Shown here in pieces: positions 10,630-20,800 of a stretch of 64,000 bases of DNA. The position numbers and the translations under genes are program-made. Every line of letters begins with the position of its first letter. The stretch's first letter is position 1. The notes beneath the pieces were generated by a model that saw only the letters and a list, made by a program, of their open reading frames with translations, did not search any database and was not told the DNA's origin. Origin of the DNA: Cristatella mucedo (Eukaryota; Bryozoa; Phylactolaemata; Cristatellidae); NCBI GenBank assembly GCA_009760855.2, contig WPIO01000017.1, forward strand, positions 5,475,001 through 5,539,000, given 5' to 3'.

Positions 10630-11540
10630 ACTCGCATGAGGTTGTGAATGGGTGGGATATGCTGAATGTCAAGCCGCCTGCTGCCTCCTTCCCCTTCAGC
10701 TCAAACTGCATCATACCTCTTTACCTCAGTCCTTGGAGGGTTGGGTGGTAGGTAGTGTTTGATTTAAAACCAAATTGATTTTGGCAGGCAGTTTAAAACC
10801 GTTTTTTGCTGTTTATTAGTTTCTTACTTATTTTTGAAGACACTCTATTCAGTTCTTTCTTCTTACTTCTAGCTCGTACTTCTGGTCGGTGGCTCGTTTA
10901 GTTGAGTTCTTATTTGAAAACCACTGTGCCCTCTTCAAGCAAGATTTATTCATCAAACTCACCGATAAGAGCGTTTTCCGGTCCATCGCCGATATTCACA
11001 TGTGCAAATTCATCGGCAAACTCTTTATCTGATTCGTCCCCATTGTCAGATTCGTCGACAGAAGGTGGATCTGTGGATGCAGCCGTGCAGAGCACGTTCA
11101 AGAAGGCACCAGCTCGGCTCTTGTGGCCGGCGAAATTGCTCCATCACAGCATATTTGTAGGTATGGCCATCTGCTTTTTCACCTTGCCCATAAACATTAA
11201 CCCATTTTACCATTAAGCCATATAACCCATAAACAAATAACACCATTAACCAACAATAAACCATAAAACCGCACAATGGAGAATGAATAATAGGGACGTC
11301 TGATGTTCGGCAATGACTCACTGCGACCAGTAAACCAATACAACTGAGGCTGATCTTTCGGTTGGTTTTAAACCGCAGGTTTCAAATGAACCATTCACTA
11401 GTGGTATGATCTGCTGGCCTGCTTTGTGTTTGGCCATATTGGTGTCTGTCGTCCTCTCCAAGGGATCCCTGCGCTTCACGGTTTGCTGTGGCAAAGGCAC
11501 GACGTCGCATTTCCGGTGGTGGCTGCTCTTTCGCTTCAGA
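10630..11540. other. Upstream of NEURL2: acidic frame and CATTAACC-type repeat
   Basis: On the minus strand about 11110-10946 encodes an acidic stretch (VDESDNGDESDKEFADEFAH, ending IGEFDE and a stop), origin unknown. At 11190-11285 a degenerate repeat of CCATAAAC/CCATTAACC. A possible splice acceptor for NEURL2 ends at 11539. Confidence 0.4.
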
Positions 11541-11560
11541 ACTCGGCAGACGACTTTTCT

Positions 11561-11828
11561 ATGATGCCGTTGTCTCGCTTTCACAAGCATCACGGCCAGA
11601 ATATACAGCTCCGAGATGGTGGCACGGTGGCATGCCGGTTGTCGAGCTTTGCGCATGCCATCTGCTTCAGTGAGTACCCGCTGCGTCCGGGTGAGCTGTT
11701 TCTCGTCGAGATCGTGAAATACGAGCACGGCTGGAGCGGCCATCTTCGCGTGGGCCTGACGCAGTGCGACCCGGGAACTGGCTTCCAGCTGCCACAGTAC
11801 GCCCTGCCTGACCTGGTCAGTCTCATCG
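11561..11828 (+). CDS. NEURL2: NEURL2 exon 1 (residues 1-89 plus 1 nt)
   Basis: It carries the first half of the NHR domain ([40 protein letters not shown]) up to ALPDLVSLI. The donor is a good G|GTAAGC at 11829. In-frame ATGs at 11561 and 11564 are the only candidates in this open frame. The frame stays open upstream with no other ATG, so the true start may be in an unseen upstream exon. Confidence 0.9.
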
Positions 11829-14800
11829 GTAAGCTGCTGCAGCGCGGTTTCACCCCACCTCCTTGGCTGCGTTGTCTCACCCCCTTGGCCATGCCATTCT
11901 TTCTTCGCTGGCCGGATGCTTTCTCGAGCTTTAGCCGAATGCTTTCTCGAGAGATAGCCTCAAGGTGGGCACTCCTGGCCTATCCTGCTAGTTTCCATGG
12001 CAGTCCGTGTGTTATTGCACAGCGGACAGCAGGAGGGGTTCCAGCCAATCAATGAGCCAATCAATGCCAGCCAATCAGTGAGCCGTGTTCTTTTGGCTCA
12101 CTGATAGTAGGAATAGTACATCATGTAAGTAGTGCCGTAAGAGAGAGAAAAACCTCTTTGCGGGTGCTTTAGATTTGCTGGAAAGCACTCATTTAAATTG
12201 ATTGTGCTAATATCAGCGGTTCTCAGCCTTCCGAACGCCACGACCCTTTAATACGTTTCCTTCGTTCCATTCGTTTAATTCGTGTTGTGGCAACCCCAAC
12301 CATAAAGTTATTGTGTGCAACATGTGGAAATGCGTGTTTTCCGACGGTCTTAGGCGACCCTTGTGAAAGGGTCGTTCGACCTCCAAAGGGGTCGCGACCC
12401 ACCGGTTGAGAACTGCTGTGCAAGATTGTGGCACACGTTAGCCTACGACAAGCACTTTAACTGACCGAGGAAAGGCAGTGAGTTGCTGTTTTGTTTTAGC
12501 TTTTTTAAAATTTCGTCAAGCTAAGGGATGTCGTGAAGGATGTCAACAGTGAGTAGTGAGTCTGCGCTTTGGGAGCGTTGGAACCAAAGACGGGATCTAC
12601 GAAGGTTTTGAGGGGTTTTTCGTCAGTGGCACAGCCAACCGACCCGAGGAGTCATAGGAGAAACTGGTGGTACGATGGGACCCCTGATCAAAAAGTAGTT
12701 CTGATAGATGGGCTGGAACAAGAGAATGGAGAGACCTAATCGTGAGTGACAGAATCATGAAGTCGGTATGCTCCTTGTAGCAGCCTCATCTAAACTGAAT
12801 GGGAATGCTGTCCCTAGTTAATCTGGCTTGGCCAGTGTGCTGCTTGAAAAGAGCTAACTAATTCGACAGCCTCATTTATATAGCGACAGAAGAGCCTTTA
12901 CGACTATCGATTGCAGTGGGCAATTAAGGATTGTCCACTGTAGGACTCGAAGCCACGACCTGGGTCATGAAGGGCGAGCACCTTACCCCATCGGCTAAGA
13001 AAAAGGTCCATGTCAGAATGATCTGCATCCAGCAGCAGGAGTTGCTGTAGTCAGCACACAATTAGCATTCCTCATCCATTTATATTGATTGACCTTCACC
13101 TTAAAGATAATAGGACGCGTGTAGCGCCTTGGGAGAATTAAATCTCTGTTCGGCACTGTACGTATGCTGGAAAAAGAAGCATATTAGTTGATTTGCGTTA
13201 AGTCTCACAGTGTCAGCAATTATATGCACACAAAGACAATTCACGCGAATTGAGCAAATGCTGTGCGGAAAGGGTGGTTTGGTAGCTGCTTTGTTAATGT
13301 TGTGAAGTCAGGGAATGTCGTGATGTCAGCTGAGAGTCAGTGAGGTCTAGGCTTTAAGAGTGAACATACAAATGAAAGGCAGTCCAGTGGCAGAGTCATG
13401 GGGTAGGCAAGGTGGCATATGCCCCCTGCCTAGTTGGAGGGGGACAACAACCTGAGGCGCCCCCTCTATCTACGCCACCCTCCTTCCCTCAACCGTCACC
13501 GACGACGAAATTATGTCCTACTTCCAGTCGATGAGATGCAGCTGGGTGTGTTTCGAATAGGTACTTTAATTTTGTTCTATAAATTTTCATTAATTGTAGC
13601 TTATGCCCCTCAATGAAAGAGTCTTGTACGTCCAGCCTTCTCTAAAGGAAAGCCCTGGCTCTGCCCCTGAAAGGCATGGTCTCCAAAGGACTTAAGAGGT
13701 AAGTTAGTGATGCAGTAAACGACTTAGTCAGAAGAACTTGGTGATATGATACCAAGCCTTATTGGGAAGTATTTTTCTGATATCTGATCAAGGTGGTGAG
13801 AAAACGTTGCCGTGGCTAAGCCTCGTTTCTGATCTTCTCTAGCTATCACTAGAGCGTCATTAAAGCTGCTTATTATTGGGGCTGTGAGGACACATTCAAA
13901 GGATTGTGTTGAGATTACAAGTACCGTTTGTAAAAGAGGCACCTGTACACTCGCTGAGCCAGAGGGGACTGTGGGGGCATCTGCCCCAATACAGCGTAGG
14001 GGTAGCGACCTGAGCCCCTATCCCCCTATTCGTACGCCCTCCGACCGTCGTCGATGACGAAATTGTGTCTTAGTTCCACTCGATGTGCAACCACGGAGTT
14101 CATGTCGAATAAGCACTATGATTTTGTGCTATAGTTTTTCAATAATTTTGGGTCCAACTCCGCCTGCATGAAAATTCGGCGGCAGGTCTTGCTCCTTACA
14201 TAGAAATTGTGCAGTTCTTGCCCCCTAGATGAAAATTGTGGCTCCTCCACTGCACTTGTGTACTACCATAGAATGCTCTGGTATGTGTTAGGCGTTTTTG
14301 GCATTATCTCGCTGAGCTAGTGTCAAGATAAGCTTTTTAGGCTGCATGACTTCTAGAAATAAAAATCGTACAAGTGTTTTGACATTTTTAAGATATTGAC
14401 CGAGAACTGACAGCAGTTACATTTTGTTACTGCTGCTGACGAAAGGGGCGTAACCTGCTTCTTAATTACATTCCTTTGAAGAATGGTGCATGCTCCCCTG
14501 GTCTTCAACAGTGCCAAGCGGGTCGAGCTATTTACTGTCCAAAAGTTTGGCTGTTTCTTAAAGAATGAGTTAAATTCACCTTTTTTTTGATTTGGTCATT
14601 TCCACTGATGAATGACACCGCTACGGTGACAAAAGCAAGAGCTTAAAAAGGTTCAGGCAAGTCTCTAAGTAGCCTGTCGTCTATCGCAAGAAAGAAATAG
14701 CTTGCCGATATTTTAGCAATGTCTATTTAGAGGTTCTTTGTCGTATTGTAGCTGTGAGATATAAAGTCTGATTGTTTGGCCACGAGATGTTATTAACTGT

Positions 14801-17800
14801 GGTTGTTGTGGGCAGCACTCTACTGAAACAGCTCTCCTCCGTGTTAACAATGACATTCTACGTGGCAACGACGACGGGAATGTCACTGCCTTAGCTCTGC
14901 TAGATCTGTCTGCTGCCTTCGACACCGTTGATCACGAAGTTCTGCTTGAACGATTGAGAACAACGATCGGTCTGGCAGACGAAGCACTGGCGTGGTTTAA
15001 ATCCTACTTGTCTGATCGTGTTCAATCCGTGTCGTGTGGGGGTCAGGTCTCAGACATGAGAAGGGTCACCTGTGGAGTCCCTCAAGGGTCTGTACTTGGT
15101 CCCTTGCTGTTCTCCATTTATACGCAACCTCTGGGAAAAGTGATTAAGGCCCATGGAATAGGATATCACTTCTATGCTGACGATACTCAGTTGTATTTGT
15201 CATTTAAACCGTCGGAATCTGCTGCAGCAACTGAGAAACTGAATGCTTGCCTTGCCGATATTCGATCTTGGATGTCGGAAAACTTCCTGAAATTAAATGA
15301 CGATAAAACCGAACTGCTTCTCATAGGACACCCTAAGCGTGTGGCTGGATTAAAAGGCTTTGCCGTTCTAATAGGTGATGCTATTGTGCGGCCATCACCA
15401 CGTGCTCGAAATTTAGCTGTCGTGATCGACAGCTGCCTCAATTTCAAAAGCTTCATTCAGAAGACTGCCTCTACAGCTAGCCATCATATCCGATCCCTAT
15501 CTGAGATTAGGAGCTCTCTCCCACAGTGGCTTGTACAAAATTTAACTAGCTCTTTAGTTCTGTCTCGGCTTGATTATTGTAATTCCTTTTTGGCTGGGCT
15601 ACCAAAGAAAGCTATTGTGCCACTACAGCGGACTATGAATATGGCTGCAAGGCTGGTCTTCAAGTCCCAGCGGTTTGAGCACGTGTCTCCTTTGCTGAAA
15701 GAGCTAGAATGGTTGCCGGTTGAGCAAAGGATACAGAGCAAAGTTCTTACGCTGACCCACAAGGCCTGCCACGGCTTGGCTCCTTCATACCTAGCTGAAC
15801 TGCTGCATCAGTTCCAGCCTGTTCGCGCCCTCAGGTCCTGTATGGTCAATAAATTAGCTGTTCCATTCCTCCGCTTAAAGACAGTTGGCAACAGAAGCTT
15901 TAGCTCTGCAGGTCCTAGACTGTGGAACTCGCTTCCACAATTCTTACGCAACGACATCTACTCTCCAACTGCCGACTATGGCACATCTTTTTCAGCAGTC
16001 CTGAACTGCTACTTCTATGCTACTCACTACCTCAACTGCTCTCCTAACTCTGCTATGCTTCCCACTTTCTCTTTGTTGCGTGAGACGAAGTCTGTTGGCT
16101 ACCGAATGCGTACCGAAAGCCGCTTAGGCTGTGACTGTGCTATACAAAACTCTCCTGCGTAACACCCACATGGTCTTTATGACTTTGTGGAGTTACTGAC
16201 GGAGATACATTACATTTATTAATGATGCTGTTGAGTGTGGGGTAGCATTTACTTTATGTTGGAGTTTAGTGCCCAATTATACAAAATCCAACACAGCAGT
16301 AAGATTTTCTGCAAGTCTAAGAGTGCCACAGGAAATATGCAAGTCGGGAGTGAGTTCCAGGCTTTGGGAGCATACGAACTAAAAGCACGGTCTCCAAATG
16401 ATTTGAGGTTTATACGAGGTATCGGTAACAGTTATATTCAGAAAAGCAGGTGGTACGATGCTTAGCCTGCTGGGGCAGTAGATCTGATAGGTAGGCTGGA
16501 GCCAAAGAATGAAGGCACCGGAAAGTGAGTGACAATATCTTGAAGCCGATGCGTTGCTTGACTGGGGCCAGATTAGTGATAATAAATTCCTAGCCATTAC
16601 AATTCAGGAACCCGCTAATGCTGAATATCCGTAATAACCTGGCGGACTTAGCATGCGGACGTTTCAGAACCAACCACCAGCACATTGCCTGTGGCTAGTC
16701 CAATGTTCTCGAGCGAGTTCATAATATCTGGCTTCTGATGCCGTACTTCTGGTTTCCATCTTTTACCACATGATGCTTTGACAATTGTCCACACCTTATT
16801 CTGCATCGGTCGCCTCATCGTTGTGGTATCCACTCAATTTACCATAATAGGTTCATTTCTGCTGCTGCCGTTAGCAGATATATGTTCCTGCTCTGCACAA
16901 ATTTCTGCAAACATCTCTGCATTACTTTCACTAGATTGCATTTAATACACACACTCTTCGAAGGTAATAATAATAACGCATTTGATGTAGCTCGCTCGGA
17001 GAACTCAATCTGATTCTAGGCACTTTACATTTGCTGCAAAGGAAACACGATCGAATGGTGAGTGGTATCATGCTTGATAAACAACAAGAATAACATGGTT
17101 AGGGGTGACATGCCCAGGGTCAGCATGCAAGTGTGGCTATTGGCAGCATGCACATTGTCAGCATGCGTAAACACATAAAGGACGAATCACAGGGACCCAC
17201 TAAATGCTGTCACAGATAGATGCGTTTTTAGTTCTTTTTTTTAAATGTGGTCAAGTCAGGGGATGTCGTGACCCAAGTCGGAAGTGAGTTTCAGGCTTTG
17301 GGAGATTACAAACTAAATGCACGGTCTCCAAAGGATTTGAGGTTTGTACAGGTAATTGTAAGCAGGTAGATTCCGAAAAGCAGGTGGTACGATACTTAGC
17401 CTGGTGGGTGAGTATAATCTGATAGGTAGGCTGGAGCCAAATAATGAAGGAACCTAAAAGTGAGTGACAAAACCTTGAAGTCAATGCGTTGCTTGACTGG
17501 TAGCCAGTGCAGCTCGGTGAGAAGTGGTGTGATGTGGCAACTGCGATGCTCACGACAGGCAAGCCTAGTTTCAGAGCTTTTTACCAACTGTAAGCGCCTG
17601 ATTGCACTGGCCAGTAGACCAGCAAGAAGTTACAGAAGTAGAGACGGCATGTCACAAATCCAGTTTCGATGAAGTATCCTTGTGTAACTAAGCAAGCCCG
17701 AATTTTAGAAATGTCATTCAGTTGACAAAAGGCAGACTAACTGTTCACATCTTCGTCATTTGGCAACAGAAGCTTTTGGTCTTAAAATCACAGACTATGG

Positions 17801-20800
17801 AACTCACTTTCACGAGTCATATGCAGAATGTTCACTGTAGCTGCCGACTCTATTACATCCTTAGCCGTTCTTGTTGCGCTGCCACATCTGTACAGTGTAC
17901 TTCCTCGACTGTCTGTCTGACTTAGCAGTGCCTCTCAGTTGGCATAGTAACATATTGTTGCAACTTATCGCTATAGGTCACTATATACTACTTTGTTGTA
18001 CAGCCTCGGGCTCCACAGCAGTTTGATCCTCAATCCAGCTTCCATTAGACGTTGACATGTACTTAACTTGATTCCCGAGAGCTGACAATGACTTGCCATG
18101 ATCTGTTGTCCAGTCAGACCATACCATGGTTGGCTGTCTGCTCTTACGCTCAATCAAAAGCTTGCAGGTGTCGACAGCCCCATCAGTGGAGGGGGGGTTA
18201 GAATTGCTGGGGGGAAGAGGAGGCAGAGACTTCTCCTGCAGACTTAGCTCGGAGCTCCTTAGTCCAGACCGAGCACTGTGCTTCTCTGCTTCGCCTAGGC
18301 AGGTCATGGATATATGCCATCACTCAATCCAGAAATCACCTGTACCTGGACGAGGATGTATCCGATCGTGTCGACGGTGATGAGGATGGCAACTTCCGGC
18401 AGCCCATCGACCTGAGTGGTGGAGGCAGCGCGCGGGCCGCCATCGTCAGGCAAGGCCTGGTCAATCGGCTGCTAGTGAATCCGCTGCTGCGTGACGCTGA
18501 TGCAAGCATCCTGCCGACCGAGGTGGGCAGCCGCGTGGGGCTCGTCTACACGTGCCGCTATGGCCGAGGCGAGCTGTATCTGGTAATCAATGGGAAAGAG
18601 TACGGCCCTTGCACACGCGACATCGAGTAAGCTGCCGATGCTGCTGCTGCGTCTGCCGATGCTGCTTCGGCCGATACTGTGCTCGAGACATTCGTTGGTC
18701 GGCGCTGATGGCCGCTGGCTCCTCTTTGCCGCCTCACTCTCAGTCGAGCTGAGGTGCCGAAATCGGTATCGCCTCCGGGCGGCCGCAGCAGCGACCTGTT
18801 TCGCATCTGCTTTTTTCCCATAGCTGTGCTGCCGGGCCACTGTGGGTCGTGATCGACGTTTATGGTACCACGAAGGAGGTCAAAATTGTGCAGATAGCCG
18901 GAGGTAGGCTGAAGCTTTGCCTGCCTGCTGGCCTTTGTCTCGCGCCTGAGCTGTGGCATGCTAGTTGATGAGAAACAGCTTAGGCATGCTAGTTGACGAG
19001 AAACAGCTTAGTTGGCCGGCAGAAGCTAGGTTAGTGCTCTGAAAGTCGCTCGAACGTCGGGGGGGGGTTTGAGGCGGCTGGAGGGTAATGGGCTACCCCC
19101 TACCGAGCCATCTGGAGACTCACCGCTTCGGTCTGCGCAGCCAAGCGCTCAAACCCTTGCAACCAAAGTATGTCCGGAATCGTGCTATTCTTTTGCGCAG
19201 TTCTTGTGTTGCTTATTCAAATGCACCTCGGACAATTGTCCTCTATTCAGACTCAGCACGCCAGCCAGATAGCCAAATGTTGCTGCCTCTCGGCAGGTAT
19301 TTCTTGCTGTTATGTGCACGGGTGCCAAGAGTAACCCTCCTTATTTTCCCATAGACAGGGTAGATGGTCATACATAGAGGTATAGTAGCGATACACCTGG
19401 CTTAAATAGGCGTGTTAGCTAATGTTATTGCAGAATAAGAGAATAGTGAACAGTCACATTTGATTTACATGGCATAAAGAAGTTGCTTCCCCCAGATGCA
19501 TTTTCCGTGTCTCTGGACAATCTATCAAGAGAAGTAGAAAACAGTAGTATGTGAAAGCATCAGATCCGATGTTGGATGCTTACAAAATAATATCGGCACA
19601 CTTGTCGGGTATCAAGACATGCCCTAGGCACCCCATTTCACCTGCAAACACTGCAAGAGAAATCTTGAAGGTAAGGGCGTTTTGTAATTATCAAAATTCT
19701 TATATGTTTATAGACTTTGAGAGGAGAAAAGAGAACCACGAAGTTTGCTATTCCATGAATCCGGTGGTAGCCACTGACCACTCAAGACAACCGCTACTTC
19801 TGCATGGTTGACCTTGGTTGAATGTGGAACTGCAAGAACACACCTCCCAACATGCAGCTACACATTCCTTCATTCATCGCCCCAGTATCACACTGCCTTG
19901 AGCTCCCAGTCTCCACCTCCAGAACAGGATCAACCATCTTGAGAGCAGCAAGTCAGACAGTGAGGAAGCTATTGCAGATCCACATTCACATTTCACAGAT
20001 GAGGCTGAGGAGAAAGACCAATTCTAGCCCAGCCAGAAATACCATAACGATTTAGGTCCTACGAAGTCAAATGCTGAGTTTATGACATCTAGGCTCGATA
20101 AATGAACTTTTTGCATGAAAGTATGAAAGCAACAGATAAGAGAAGCATTAACAACACTTATTAAATTTGCTCAGGCGGTAAGATGGGGCTGTGCTTCTAC
20201 AACCACGTGGGTGGTCCATTCGAGGCTATAGGAATTACCTGTAACCCGTGTGAAATGGGCAGTTGATAATAATAATAATGTGTATAATAAATAATAAATA
20301 ACCCGTGTGAATGACAGCTATTCATGGACAGTTCATGCAGGAGCCTCAAATCCGTGCTGCATCTTAATTGGCACAAGTACCTGTGTCTCCCTCTGTTCAA
20401 TCTGTGTACCTCAAAGACGACCACGCTAGTGTCAAGATTTCCCTGAGTGCCTTGTAGTAAGGAGACCGTGGCTGACAGGTGATTGGAGACAAAATGGTGT
20501 CATTCCTGATTGCCCTCTAAGGTGGTTTCAAAAAGTTTTCTTGTTTCCTTCACCTATGTGAGAGCCTGCATATTAAGGCACACTATCACAAAGGGACTAG
20601 CCACATTGGACCGAGTTGTCTGTAGGGAAGAACTGCATTAATAGGTAGTCTTAAAAGAGGAAAACCAGATTCCTCAGTGCTGTGCTACTCATGCCGATTT
20701 GGAGGCTCGGGCTGCCTACAGTTTCTTAGTATAATCAGCAGGTTGGTCTCTTCGTCATGCAATCAGTAAAAGTTTGCCTCATCCAAAAGCGAATGTCAGC

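Noticed and set aside
10946-11110. Acidic minus-strand stretch (VDESDNGDESDKEFADEFAH) as the last exon of a gene
   Set aside because: There is a stop and a plausible composition, but no upstream exon, domain or family match. Listed only as unassigned.
16600-16965. Spacer of the inverted duplication as a host exon ([20 protein letters not shown])
   Set aside because: The frame is broken differently in the two copies and no family was recognised. It may be a repeat of unknown type.
18303-18626. Alternative NEURL2 exon 2 start at 18303
   Set aside because: The AG at 18301-18302 puts the exon in the wrong frame after exon 1. The AG at 18297-18298 keeps frame and restores the conserved [12 protein letters not shown].
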